DNA of 64,000 nt from Neurospora tetrasperma FGSC 2508 (GCF_000213175.1 NW_009799179.1:1003713-1067712); one strand, 5' to 3'. Shown: positions 35,866 through 48,463, counted from the stretch's first letter. The notes: generated by a model not told the origin, from the sequence alone. A program made the numbers and translations.

Positions 35866-37453
35866 ATGGCTGGGGTGGGGAGTGATGGGGATGAAGAAGC
35901 GAAGGTGGATGGGGTGAGATTGGGTGGGGATGGGTGTGTGGATTTTAGGGAGGGGGGGCGGTGGTGATGGGGATGAGAAAATGGTAATAAGTAGACTTCT
36001 GTTGGAGAACCGGGAAAGCGGGTGGTTTGGTGGTTTGATTCATACGAGAGTATAAAGCATAGATAATGTGACTGATTGTTGACTGATTGAACGATGAAAA
36101 GCTACCAAGATTATGCTGTTGTTGTTGTTCCTTGGACTTTCATGCGTTTCTTTTCTTGTCCTGTGTCAATTGAATAGTGGGACAATGGATTGGATTACCT
36201 CTAGAGCGTAATGGAAATGGACGGGTTTATAAGCAACGCGTAGAGCCTGCTTGGAGAATATAATATCTCTTTCTTCGACTACCTCTTCTTCTTGAATGAA
36301 CAGTTATTACTATAACTCGATAACGGGAAACAATTTTACCCCTCGGGATGCCCTTAGGATGGTAAGATAGACGTGTAGTGATTACAAGTAGGACACGGAT
36401 ATTCTAGTTTTTATAAAGACCGCTATTATAGACCTTGGATAACTCTTCGACCTCTATTCAGACTCTCTTCTGACCCTTTCCACTTGTCTCTTTACCTCTT
36501 TCTTCCCATCTTTCAATATAGCTCTCTCGTCATTTCTCCCTTCGTTTCTCTCTTCATTTCTCTTACCACCTTTTCTTCACTTTCTTTTGTATTTTCTCTC
36601 TACCAGTTTTATTTCTGTTGATTTGTTCCGTTCGCTCTTATTACAGCTTCTATGGTACAGTCACCGCGATATATCACTGAGTTGCTGAGCTGCCACCTTC
36701 GCTCACTTCAGTTGTACCCTTTTTGCAGGAACATGGCATGGTTAGATAATAGTCTGCCCGCTATAATATCTGCTCTTTCTCTTTACACCTTTACTAAATT
36801 CGTCTTTCCCGGAATCACTTACGAGGATCAGATGGAGGCGAAAACAGAGTAACTTGCACATAGTTCTCCACAGGAACATGCAGAATGTTGTTCATTCGGT
36901 GATATTCTCTCAACGACAAACGCTCAAAAGTTCATTATCCAGCCCCAGGGCAGTACATCGATCTTGCACTCACTTCCATACCTAAGCCCATCCCACCCAT
37001 TAAATCGACATCACCTACTGATACACTTCAAAAAAGGATGAGCGCAAAACATAACCAAACAAAGTAAACCACATGCTGCCTTTCTCCAAACTCATGCGTA
37101 TATGCAGATGACGAGTAGGCCTAGTAGCCGCTGAAATGCCCATGCTGGGACAACGCTCTGCTCTGTGTGCTCTCCATACCCAAATTAAGAAACGCCTGTA
37201 AAATGCAACTGAACTTACGCTAAAATGCTCAGAGCAACCAGGTCTTCTGGCTTCGGTAGAGGATTCGAAAGGTACCGGTGGCCCTGCTATATTGCGGGGG
37301 CACAAATAGCCCTTCTGGGACGAGGTTGTCTTCTATGAGTGATCCTCCTGATGATTCTTGGGGTGAAGGCTCTGGGAGCCTCGCTAGCGGCGATGCCACA
37401 CCCCATGGATCATCCCCATCCGACACCAGTCCGAAAACCTGCTTTATCCGCCA
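35866..37453. other. Convergent 3' region with pyrimidine tract
   Basis: It lies between the stop codons of the Rho GEF and the DUF1752 protein. A pyrimidine-rich tract of about 170 bases (36470-36640) precedes a 66-codon open frame at 36652-36852. On the minus strand, 37229-37453 continues the frame of the DUF1752 gene past its stop codon. Both are discussed under findings. Confidence 0.5.
36652..36852 (+). CDS. Doubtful small open frame behind a pyrimidine tract
   Basis: An ATG at 36652 opens 66 codons. The frame directly follows about 170 bases rich in C and T, which is common just upstream of start codons in filamentous fungi. A TTTTTGCAG acceptor-like site lies inside it near 36722-36730, so an intron ahead of a second ATG (36734) is possible. 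No family is recognised; it could easily be chance. Confidence 0.2.
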   Translation: MVQSPRYITELLSCHLRSLQLYPFCRNMAWLDNSLPAIISALSLYTFTKFVFPGITYEDQMEAKTE

Positions 37454-39361
37454 CTAACGGGTTTCCTTCACCTTCCTGTGATTATCCTTTGCCAACAGTA
37501 GCGTGAGTTGGCTCTTCGATCTGCCAAAGGGAATCGTTGGAGTGGTGCTTGGAGGTGTTGGGGAGAATGCTTCGTGGAGAAGCGAGGGCGACGGCCTCGA
37601 CCGGCGCGACACAAAGTCAGGTATATCTCGGGCTTCAACCAAAGACGATGTTGCTATCACGTCGGAGTCAAACTGCCCCTGAACAGTGGTGTCGGACACC
37701 TGTGTCGTGGGTTCCTCGGTCAAGGCCTGTACATTCGGAATCTCGCCGGAAAGCCTGTGAGACATTGCGTGTGGTGATGAATAGGGGAGCTCCCCTGACA
37801 TCCTTTGAGAAAACAACGGGACTCTGAGCGGCGGCCGAGGTGAACCAACTATAGACTCTTCGGTGACACGTGTGGTGCGTGTTCTCGCTGGTGAGGGCGT
37901 GTCACTTCCACTATCATGATCAGCCACGAACCCAGCAACAGGCGCACGACGTGGCTTCTTTTCCACACTATTCCTCCTCGTAGCCTCCTGTGTCGTCGGA
38001 ATATTCCGCTCACTACGAGGTAAGCTGGGAGACCGGGCAGGCATGAACCCAGAACTAACGAACAATGGTCGCCGCTCTTGGGAGCCGATAGTTACAGGTA
38101 GAATGCCCCCAGAGGAAGGTCTTCGTGTAGACCTCGCCGGCCTCTTTCCGGCTGCCTTAGCACTCGGCGCCCTCTGCTCGTCTTGGGACAATACTGAGCC
38201 ACCTTGCGAGCTCCGAGAGGAATGATCTACTGACGTTGAAGCCGGCACCTCTGCTACCTTTGGGACCGGGACCTCTAACGGTGATTCTACCAAGGTCGAA
38301 GTTGGGGACGCCACTGTAATCGAGGGAGGAGACTCCTGGAAGGGCTCTTCCTCTACAGTTGGCGACCGAGTACTTTGATGTGACTGGTCTGCTGTCACCG
38401 GCACCTTACGCTGTTGGGTATTGGTTGCAGTTGATGACTGTGAACTTGTCCTACGTGGAATTACCGGCCGTCTTTTTGCTAATTTTGTATTCGCCACGAC
38501 CTTTTTTCGGGCGGCTACAGGCTTGCTAGCTTTACCACCTGCAGGCGCAATAGGCAATTGCGCGGCGGGCTTTTCGGGCTTGGCTGGCGATGGAAGCGGC
38601 GGAGGTCTCATTGTAGTTGGAGATTCTGCTGTTGTTTTTGTCTTTCTCGCAGTCGGTAATGGCGGAGGCGGCATTGCTGACGGCTCTGGCACGCCCTTGG
38701 TGATGGACACATCCTCTCCGGCACGTGGTGGTGAAGCGAATCTGGCAGTATGTCGAGGTCCTGGTACGGGAGCGCTATGCTTTTTCAGGATCGGGTGTGG
38801 CGGAGGTGGCCTTGAGGAAGATGGGGTTGGTGCTTTCATTGTGACCGTAACATCACGGCCCTCTACCCTATTCTCCTCCAGTTGTTGTGTGGATGCCGGA
38901 TCCTGTCCATTCGCGTTAATCTGCTCCAGAAGGGCCTTGGATCTCTGAGGCTCGGTTAGCATCTTTCGGCCCTAATACTTGTTAAGAGAAAAACCGACCT
39001 CTAGCATTTCACGACTTCTTTTTGGGACCACGAGAGGCACATCTGTTGGACCGGTTGAGATGTCTTGATAGAGCCTGGCGAGAGTGGGACCGGAAAGCTT
39101 CCTCCTATTGCTGCCCCAAACATGCCACCAAAAGTTCTCTAGGCGGAGGTGAGTGGGATCGCCACCAAGTTTCTTGGAGATCACCGTGTATGCTGAAGAT
39201 GCGCATTAGCCAGATTCTTGGGGGTAAATGCTTGTATGAGTCCAAGTCTCACCGTTCCAGTAATGCCATAATACCTCTGAGGAAACGACCGATAAACTAG
39301 CCAGTTGAGTATAGACCTCAGTAGCGTTAATAATGATGCCTTGCGGCAGTACCAAATCCAT
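37454..39361 (-). CDS. Protein with AreA GATA-like N-terminal domain (DUF1752), long disordered C-terminus
   Basis: Three exons were chained by frame: 39253-39361 (ATG at 39361, MDLVLPQGIIINATEVY), 38999-39192 and 37454-38971, giving 606 residues. The N-terminal 100 residues form a conserved block with SSEVLWHYWNAYTVISKKLG and RLENFWWHVWGSNRRKLSG. I recognise this as the fungal domain annotated as the AreA GATA-like or DUF1752 domain; such proteins are usually uncharacterised and have no zinc finger. Residues 105-606 are Pro/Ser/Thr-rich with short basic patches and polyproline stretches (PPPPHPILKK) that could bind SH3-type partners. A conserved-looking segment near the C-terminus reads GRSKSQLTLLLAKDN. 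The donor of intron 2 is GTCGGT, its acceptor TTAG. The frame continues beyond the TAG stop for 74 more codons; see findings. Function is unknown, possibly regulatory. Confidence 0.75.
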
Positions 39362-42300
39362 GGCTGAAGGACAAGACGGGCGCAAAGGACGACGGGCACC
39401 TCAGGGTAGCCCGACGACCATTGCTTACAAGCCAAAGCTACCGGCTTCTTTTGTGGATATCGACACTAACGCAGCAGATCCATTGAAGACTGCTTGGGAA
39501 GGAGGGGGGTCAGTGACGGAGGATGTCCAGGGAGGTTTGGAGTTTCTGAACGAAAGAAGTCAGAAAACATGCAAACAGATCCAGTTGGGGCACGAGACGT
39601 GAGTAAGATGGTTAGGCAAGCGCAAGGTAGCAAACAGACGGCTAAACGCGAACAGGGCAGCATGAGACCAGCCGAATAAGGTTAGGAAGAAGTGGTGGAA
39701 GTTGAGAAGAAGCAGGGACAATAACAATGATGGGGGACATGATGTTATCTCATATTTTGAGACCTGGACATGCCCGGACATGGGCAAGGACTGTGAGTCC
39801 AAGCACAGCACCACTGCTTTATTATGCTCTCGGAGTCTCGTACTTTTTGCAGGCCAAGTGCCCGATGTCCGCACCCACATGCGCAGCACTGGCAACAGTG
39901 ACTGGCGGCAAGCATGACAAGGTAGCTGCCCTGCCCTGGCGGTGACGATCGAGCTGAGCTCAAGACAAGTGGAGGCTAGCACCGCACCACAACTGAGAAC
40001 ATCAATGCTCCGAAGGCTTGGGGGCCTGGGAGCTGCCAGCTGAGCTCAGCCGGGTAGGTAGTGTAGGGTATTTACTTGATTGCAGGAATAGTGTAGTGCG
40101 GTGACGGGGGGCCGTGGCACGCGACGGAACATCACGTACCAACGCAAGTGTGTGTCTGTCTCTGCCTGTGAGGCGGGCAGATGCCGGACAGTACCGTAGG
40201 CTACCCAGGGGGATTTTCAAGGTGAAGCTGAGACACAAGTCTTGGGCGCGGTTTCGAAGAGGAGGGGTGTTAGAGATGGGTACCCAACGTGGTAACGTCG
40301 CTGGTGCGAGGCCGCTGAGATGCTCCGAGTACTAGAAGTGGAAGTAGAAACAGCGAGGAAGTTCCGGGCCACGGCATATCCGGGTCATATCAACCCGACC
40401 ACCAGCTGTACTGTCGTTAGGCTGCGAGGGCGCCGCGTGCTCATTCCAAGCTGGTGTTGTGTGTTGGCGTGTACAAGATATTCCGGGTGCGGAAGAGGAA
40501 TATACCGTGTTTAGGTGTGTGTACCTAGAGGTACTACTGTAGTCAGGTTGAAAGAACCTGGAAGTGAACGAAGTGTGAAAAGTTCAACAAAGTCAGCCCA
40601 GCGAAGGAACGAGGGGAAGCAGGTGCGGTTAGGTTATGAATGGGTAGAGGTACCTACCTCAGGAACAAAGTGGAAGAAGCAGCATCATGTGTCTCGTCCA
40701 GGGAAGGCACGTCTGCTGCGCTAGGGCTCCAGGATCTCTGGGGCCTGGACTGATGCTCGGCTACGTCCGGGTACCTACTAAGGTAACTACCTTGGAGGTG
40801 ACTGAAGGTGCAAGGTTGAAGTATCTGGCAGACAGGGGGGGAGGAGCGCTTCCTGTTGGTGCGCTGGCCGCTGGGCACGCAAGGGAACATTGAGTAGTGT
40901 ACTAACAGAAGTCCTGCTAAACACAGTATTACAGTGTTAGTGTCATCGCGGATGCCGAAATGGGTGTTGAGGCCCGGGCTCCACTACCTCTTGGTAGGTA
41001 CCCAGTGGTTCTAGACAACTTCAGTTGAAATGATGCAGATGAGATCCGGGCCTGCTTGTTCCTCTTCTTTTTCACCCTCAAATCTCGCCGTGCATTAGGT
41101 TCATTCATCACAGTATTTCTGATTTTCCCCAAGCTCGTAAGTCCCAAGGCGACACGGGGTAGGTACCTATGGAATCCCATGTTTCCCAAACAACAAGATA
41201 TCCCACACATGGCATACCTAGGAGTCAATTGAGGTGGCAGGTGACAGATCGACTGCCCTGACTTGTGACAGGGGCATGCTATAGCTGCTGTAACCGTAGG
41301 TAGAGTAGCTTCCCTGAGCAGCCCGGTACGTAACCCCGAACTGGCTCTGGCCATCCAGGTTCTCACTCTTGCACTTTGTCATCGAGTTTTCTTTTTTCCT
41401 CGGTTTCTGTGTACCCGAGAAGAAATACCGACATAAGCATTGGTCCTTTTCCCTTCAGCTTTTTTGGTTGTCCTCTTGATGGGATTACAAACAAATCAAG
41501 ATATCGTCGTCGCCCACTGCAGCCTAGGTAGCTCAGCTCTACTCCCCCCTCGCGCCTCCAGTCCCCCACGTCTTCCTCCCTTCGGATTGATGGTAACCAT
41601 CCATCACCCGGCTTCTCAAGGTCCCGAGATCGAGGTAACTTTGGCAGAACAAGACACGTGGGTTACAGACCAGGCTGATCATTTCCACCGGCGGTAGCCT
41701 GTATCACTGATTTGCCTATACTAGCCTACGGGGTTGAAGGGAAAGTTGTGAGTCTAACCCCCACACTCTCCCTCGTCCCTCTGGCATCCATGTCATACCA
41801 CTGAAGGAAGCATCACATCCTATAGCAGTAACAGCCTGCCACACCAAAAAGGCCTTCTGTTACATTCGGTCTAGAAAACGTTCGGTACCTGGCGGCTAGA
41901 CTTTCATTTTCCGCCCACAGCCAGCTACATACCAACACATGCCTCCTAGTGTACAACGACCAGCCTTCCTTTCTCGGCTTCATTATCAGTCATATCGTCT
42001 TTCCCTCTTCCACGGGACTGTCCAACGGGGTTGCCCAAGACATGCCGTCTCGTATCCTTGTCCGTCTTGTCTCGCCCAGCTGACTTGCAAGTCGTAGCAC
42101 AAAGTGCAACAAACCATGTATGGCTACCTAGCGGCCTAGCCCTTCACGACAACAAACAAGCTGTTTGGATATGTGAAAAGTTGTGCTTCAAATAAGTGCA
42201 GCCGCACTCTCTGGTGACTGATCTGCCGTTTGCGGGGAGGGACGGAGACGGGGACGTTACCCTTCCTTCCACCCAACGGATAACGGGTCGAGACGGCCAC

Positions 42301-43725
42301 CAATCACGGGCGCTTCACGGGTCGTGTGACCCAGATCACGGATCCAAGGGTCAGAAAACACAACCACACCTCATTCTCAACACATAGATCCAGTCCATTG
42401 GTAGGAAAAGGATTGACTTCGGCATGATATGATCAGCCAAGCACGCGGGAATCTTTCGCAACAACTCTTTTATGAGACGGATTTTCTGCCTATCGACAAC
42501 GGTTGTTGTGCCGTAAGTCATCATGAGCCGCAAGAGGCCAAGACATGGTATGAGATAAAGCGGGGGATGGAGAGACAATGTGACATGCCATCCATACCAA
42601 CCTTCTCAGCCATCTGGGTTCACGATAACGACACTTGCTTTACATTTACATATTCCCGCCTCGAAGAAAGGAAGACGTTCTGACTTTTGCCACCGGCCAG
42701 TCTTCCAGCCCTCGCTACTTGCAAGATGGCTTCCCCTCGCATGTCTGGGAGCCCTATCAGAGGCGTCCGTTGGGCTTTTACATCCCGACATCAATTCCAT
42801 CCTGTGCCATGCTGTGGAATTTGAGCTCAGCTATGGATCTCCGATCAGCTGCTTGCCTTCCCCTCTGCGTATCACACCGCCAACCGAGCGCGGCTCAGCT
42901 ACGCTGTTTGTTTCCTCCCTTCTTTTCTTGGGGAGTTGGAAAGCTGGAAACGTTGGTGTCGAGATCATGTTATGCCTGTGGTCTCGTTTTGGTTTGGCCA
43001 TCGTCACTGGCTCCTGGTCCAGATAGATGTCACAAGTCATGACTGAGACCTATGAGAGGGGAAGTGTAAATAGGGGGAGAAATCTCCACGTTTTCTTTTT
43101 CCGCGGCAGCTAGAGATTAGCGTACAAGGTCAAGGTGAGGGCCAATAAGGGTTGAGGCTTCGGTGAAAACAGGCAAGACAAGAGTAGGAAACTCGTAGCG
43201 ATCGATAAACGAGAAGATCGGGAGGAGATCATCTCCGGATGACTCGATGAGAAACATGGGGCTTTCTAATGATAGTAGAGTCTAAAGCAGGGGTAAAGTG
43301 CTTTTTAACTACAGTAGAACTAAGGTCAGGTAAAGCAGTGGTTTTAAAAAGATATCGCAACTTGGTTGATGCCTAAGGGTGGTAACAAAATGGCAAAGTA
43401 CCTCTAGTCATCTACACGCGGATATCAACCAACGGATCAGAGCACCCGAGAATACAACTCTATAGTTGGACTATGTCTTACCATATCCAAACAGCTGGAA
43501 CATATTCCCGTTAATAGCTACATGGCGCGCAAATAGAGGCCAGAGATGAATACTAAGCACATAAAGTTCAAATACACGAAACAATGCTGTTCGATTGTAG
43601 CTGCTCACATTCAACACCCTCTACCATTTATTTCGCCGTTTCCCTCCCATCCTCAATACAGCCATCCAGCCGCATCCAACTACTTTTCGTCGCAAGACCG
43701 AATCCCCTTTTCCTCCCCATGCCAC
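39362..43725. other. 4.4 kb intergenic region without recognised genes
   Basis: The left end should be the DUF1752-gene promoter, and the right end the 3' untranslated region of the dehydrogenase. In between I see only short frames with no domain. It is rich in AGGTACCT/ACCTAGG-like words, including a TACCTAGAGGTAC word at 40527 also present near 3948. Confidence 0.5.
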
Positions 43726-45280
43726 TTACGTACAAGTATACCCCCCATCAACCCTCAAATCCGCCCCCGTCACATACCGACTAGCATCCGACAACAAGAA
43801 TGTGACTGGACCCATCAAATCCTCGGGGTTACCCATCTGGCCCTGCGGGATCAGCGAAGTCCACTTCTCCTTCAAGTCCGGGTTCTCGTCCAGGATCTTT
43901 TTGGTCAAAGCCGTGAGCATGTAGCCGGGGGAAATGCAGTTGACACGGATTCCCGCCTTGGCCCATTCTACCGCGAAAGAGGCGGCTAGGTGTCGGACGG
44001 CCGCTTTGGAGGCGTTGTAAGGAGTTTGCGGCTGGGGCACGTTGACGATGCTGCCGGACATGGAGCCTATGAAGACGAGGGAGCCGGGGGAGTTGCGGCC
44101 CATCTAAGTTGAGTGAAATGGTTAGTTAGTCTTGTCTTCCAGGACACGAAATTGTCAAGCTTTGGTTGTAGCTAGAACTATTTAAACAGAGGCGGCGACG
44201 ACTTACCAGATGCCTGGCAATAGCCGTAGCGAACAAGTACGTCCCGTCCACGTTGACGCCCCAGAGCTTGCGCATCCTGTCCACTGGGTAATTGACGGCT
44301 TCGAAGTTCTCTGTGAAGCCGGCAGAAGTGACGAGGTTGTCGATTTTGCCGTGCTCGGCGACGATCTCGGCGATGCAGGCGTCGACGGAGGCTGGGTCGG
44401 AGACGTCGGCGTAGTGGGCTGTTACTTTGGGGATTCTGATGGATGTTAGTTGAGATGGTAACCGACAAACAAATGTGAGAGAGGTGGGAAGGAAGGAGGA
44501 ACTAAGGAGAAGAGGAAAAGGGGAGTAAAGGGGAGAGGTAACGGACTTCTTGGCGGAAGGATAGTCCTTCTTGAAGGTCTCGACGATGTTTTGGGCTTGT
44601 TTGGTTGCTTCTTCTTCTGTTTTTTTGGGTGAAGAGGTTGTCAGCGCTGCCATTTTCTTTTCGCGTTTGCTCTTCGTTTTCACTTGATCCTCCCCGTTGT
44701 CTCCCGTGTTCTCATTCTTCACCACTACTTCAATTTCACCTTCACTCCCACCCCCTCTCTTCTTCATTACACCCCTTTGCAAATCCCAATCCCCCCTTCA
44801 ACATCAATCACCTCCCAACCCCGAAAAAAAGAAACAAAAAAAAAAAAAAAAAAACTCACTGTTCAAATCAACAATAGCCAAATCCCCACCACTAACCACG
44901 ATCCCTTGCCCCATCACCAACCCCAACCCTCTCGCTCCGCCCGTCACCACGCCCACCTTTCCTTGGAGAGAAAACGTGGCAAGCGTCGGGAAAACATTCT
45001 GCCCCGCTCTTCCTATGCCGCTGTCCACTGGCTGCGAAGAGGGGAGCTGGGAGGAGTCTTCGGGGTATTCGACGGTGATCGAGTCGTCAGTTCGGGCGAA
45101 GGCGCCCGCTCCAGGGGTAGGAGTGGTGGTGGTGGTGGTGTTCTTCTTCTTCTTTTGCAGGCGGGTCGCGCTGATGTGGAAGGCTCTTTGGCTTGAGGAA
45201 AGAATTGGGATGGTTGGGCGGGTTGCTGTGGAGAAGATGTTGCTGGCCCGGAGGGCGCGGGGAACGGCGCGGGTTGCCAT
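43726..45280 (-). CDS. Short-chain dehydrogenase/reductase, probable D-arabinitol 2-dehydrogenase type, mitochondrial presequence
   Basis: NAD(P)-dependent SDR enzyme. Four exons: 44860-45280, 44547-44616, 44207-44435 and 43726-44103; every join keeps frame, giving 365 residues. The ATG at 45280 begins a basic, Ser/Ala-rich stretch ending near HISATR, a typical mitochondrial presequence. The cofactor motif TGGARGLG is at residues 113-120. The usual NAG is replaced by SAG (LVTSAGF). The catalytic Ser is in FIGSMSG, with Tyr269 and Lys273 in YNASK, and RVNCISPGY follows. The first intron is 243 nt and begins with a GTGAGT donor followed by a run of 19 T; its acceptor is AAACAG. The spliced join reads IVDLNKEEATKQAQNIVE, as expected for the family. 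The overall pattern resembles fungal D-arabinitol or sorbose reductase SDRs, but substrate is inferred only from that resemblance. An in-frame ATG inside intron 1 could give a form without the cofactor motif. Confidence 0.85.
44836..44854. repeat. Homopolymer A19 (T19 after the SDR intron donor)
   Basis: Nineteen A on the plus strand directly abut the intron donor of the dehydrogenase gene, so the sense strand reads GTGAG followed by a long T run. Confidence 0.9.
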
Positions 45281-46570
45281 TATGAAAGGTGGTGATGATT
45301 ATGTGTGTCTAGTTGGGTATTTTCCGCCGTTGAGCTGTTCTTAGGGAGCTCGAGAGCTAAAAGTTTGTCGTGCCGTTGTGAAGATTATGTCTGTTGGGCT
45401 GCGAGATTGTGTAAGTGACAGTTCAAATTAATAGCGAAGGAGAGAAGTTGGCAAGGTGGCTTCAATCCCAACTTACTGTCGCTAGAGTTAGTACTGACCT
45501 TGATATACAGAAACAACAAGGGATTAAATGATCTTGACGTTGGAATAACTTTCGTTTTCTTGTATCAAAATTATTTTATTATCTGGGAAAGGATAAGTTT
45601 TTCCTAGTGTATACAACCCTCGACAACTTCTGCTATGTACACTACACCTACCACACGTTGCTCAGCTCAGGGAAGATATGCATATGCAAGCTCCCCTCGC
45701 AGCATCTGTTACAACATGGACGTCTAGAACTCTCGTACAACCGAAGCTTTAAAAAATTTGGACGACGATCAGGCCTAGACCCACCATCGTCAACCTCTAT
45801 TTGCCGGAAGAATGCAAATAGCGCATCACCAACCTGGCAGTTTTAGCCATCATTCCTTTCCATATCTGTATCGGTCACAGATAACCCGATGGTCGAATCT
45901 CCCAACTCAGGGTCTCCGACATGAGCCTGGAAACTCTAGACCACTCAAACGCAAACACAACAAGCAAATATCCTCAAATTCTGCACCGCAGCTGCTACTT
46001 ACCTCTACCTCACCTCAACCAAAGCTTCTCGACATTCCGTCCAGAAACATCAAGCACTCAGGCGCACTAACCCGTACCGTGTTCCTGGATAATATTCAAG
46101 GCGGGATCCATATGTTTCAGAACACCGGCTGACCGCAAAGGATCTTCACTCTGAGCTCATACCTTGCTCCATCATTCTCCTTTGTCTCTTCATTCTCTTT
46201 CAGTCTGATTCAGGGAAGACGTCAAAGTCAGTTGTGGATGTGGCCTCAGCGGCCTGAACCAAAGCAGGCACGGCAGGTACTGCTCCACTTACCCCGCACG
46301 AAAACTCTCCACTTTCTCGTCCAGTTCTCCATTTCCCCGCACTTTCTGCCTGAAGCGGGATGGGGGCATAGTGGGGACCCGTTGTGGGACCCGTGGCTCG
46401 GTGGAGCTCGGAGATGTGGAGTAAGTCAGGTCGCCGTGGTAGAGCTCTCCCCGTAACAGGCAAAAAAGAATGAAGCTATTCCCAATGGTCATACCCAGTT
46501 AAAGGCTAAGTTTTCGGCGGAACACAACGATGACGATAAGCAATTAATTAACTTCGAGTAACACGCTAAA
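45281..46570. other. Intergenic region: SDR promoter and MCC-beta 3' end
   Basis: No supported gene. It should hold the promoter of the dehydrogenase on the left and the 3' untranslated region of MCC-beta on the right. Confidence 0.5.
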
Positions 46571-48463
46571 CTACATCCTAAAGACACCAAACTTGGTCCC
46601 CCTAGGCGCCTGCTCATTTCTTCCACCCAACGCCGCCCTCAAACCAAGTCCCAAGTACCTCCTCGTATGCTGCGGCGGGATAACACCATCATCCCAAAGC
46701 CTGGCGCTCGAAAACACTGCATCACTCTCCCTCTCAATCCTGTCCTGCAACTCAGGATCCGCCTTGGTGCCCACCGTCTCCATCACTTTCGCCAGCTGCT
46801 CACTACCCATGACGCCAATCCTAGCGTTTGGCCACATCCACAAGAACCTGGGTGAGTACGCCCGTCCACACATACCGTAGTTGCCCGCGCCGTAACTGCC
46901 GCCGACGACGACTGTGAACTTGGGCACGTCCGCGCACGCCACGGCCGTGACTAGCTTGGCGCCGTTCTTGGCGATACCCTCGCGCTCGGCGTCACGACCG
47001 ACCATGAAGCCCGAGATATTTTGGAGGAAGACAAGCGGGATACCGCGCTGGGCACAAAGCTCGATGAAGTGTGCGCCTTTAAGAGCAGAAGAGCTGAAGA
47101 GGATGCCGTTGTTGGCCACGATGCCAACGCGGTGGCCGTAGATCTTGGCGAAGCCCGTGACGAGCGTGGTGCCGTAGTCGCGCTTGAACTCGGCAAAAGC
47201 GGAGCCGTCGACGATGCGGGCAATGACCTCGTGGATGGGTAGGGGCTTGCGCAGGTTAGTGGAGGCGATGCCCAAGAGCTCGTCGGCGCTATAGAGCGGT
47301 TCTTCAAATTTCTGCTCAAAGTCGGCCGGGGTGACGGCACCTGTGGAGGAGCCGCGCGGCCAGTTGAGGTTGGCAATGCTGCGGCGGGCGAGCACGATGG
47401 CATGCGCGTCATCAACGGCGAGGTAATCGGTCACACCGGAGACGGAGGAGTGCATGGCGCCGCCACCAAGCTCTTCGGGGCTGACAACCTCGCCGGTGGC
47501 GGCCTTGACGAGCGGTGGGCCGGCAAGGAAGATATGACCCTGCTCTTGAACAATGATGCTCTCATCGGACATGGCGGGGACGTAGGCGCCGCCGGCGGTG
47601 CAGGGACCCATGACCACGGCGATCTGGGGGATACCTTGAGAGGACATGCGGGCTTGGTTGAAGAAGATGCGACCAAAGTGTTCGCGGTCGGGGAAGACAT
47701 CAGACTGATGGGGAAGGTTGGCGCCACCAGAATCGACCAGGTAGATGCAGCTGTTTGGTCATCCGTGTCAGTGAACCGTATGTACATGTGTCGTGAAAAG
47801 AAAGGTCAAGACTTACGGAAGGTTGTTCTCCTTGGCAACCTCCTGTGCCCTCAAGTGCTTCTTGACCGTAATGGGATAATAAGTGCCACCCTTGACCGTG
47901 CTATCATTGGCGACGATAACGCACGTAACGCCCTCAACCACACCCACACCCGTAATGATGCCACCGGCGGGCACATCTGCCTCAGGGTAGAGTTCATGGC
48001 CAGCCAAAGGAGAAAGCTCTAGGAACGTTGTGCCAGGGTCAATCAATGCAGTGATGCGATCACGCGGGAGCATCTTCTTGCGCAAAAGGTGCTTCTCGCG
48101 CGCCTTCTGGGGACCGCCCTGGTGAACCTTGCGGGTGAGCTCTTCTAGACGGGCCATGGCCTCGCCCATAAGGCGCTCGTTCTCCTTGAACTCGGGGGAG
48201 TCGGTATCGACATCGGACTTGAGGACGGATATGGCATTGGCTTGGTGGGGAGTCGTGAAAGTCGCGACCGAGCGTCGTTGTTGCTGGAGGACGCTTTGTT
48301 GACGATGTGATTGTTGTGGTTGTTGCTGGTTGCTGTGGAGGAGGAGCCCGAGATTGCGGGGATGCAGGGGTAAACTGGCGGATCGTGGGGATGTGGAGGC
48401 TGTTCTGGACAATTGCTTGGAGAAGAGGAGAACCTCTCTCCTGCTGGCGGAGGAGAAAGACAT
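46571..48463 (-). CDS. mccB: Methylcrotonyl-CoA carboxylase beta subunit
   Basis: Carboxyltransferase subunit of the mitochondrial biotin enzyme that converts 3-methylcrotonyl-CoA to 3-methylglutaconyl-CoA in leucine breakdown; biotin sits on the alpha subunit, which is not in this window. Two exons: 47817-48463 and 46571-47750, with a GTAAGT donor and an AACAG acceptor; frame is kept and the product has 608 residues. The ATG at 48463 opens a Ser/Arg-rich presequence ([20 protein letters not shown]). The join reads [19 protein letters not shown]. Carboxyltransferase hallmarks are [26 protein letters not shown] and, in the C-terminal half, [20 protein letters not shown], the acyl-CoA-binding region. 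The gene is head to head with isovaleryl-CoA dehydrogenase, the preceding step, which strongly supports the assignment over propionyl-CoA carboxylase. Confidence 0.95.
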
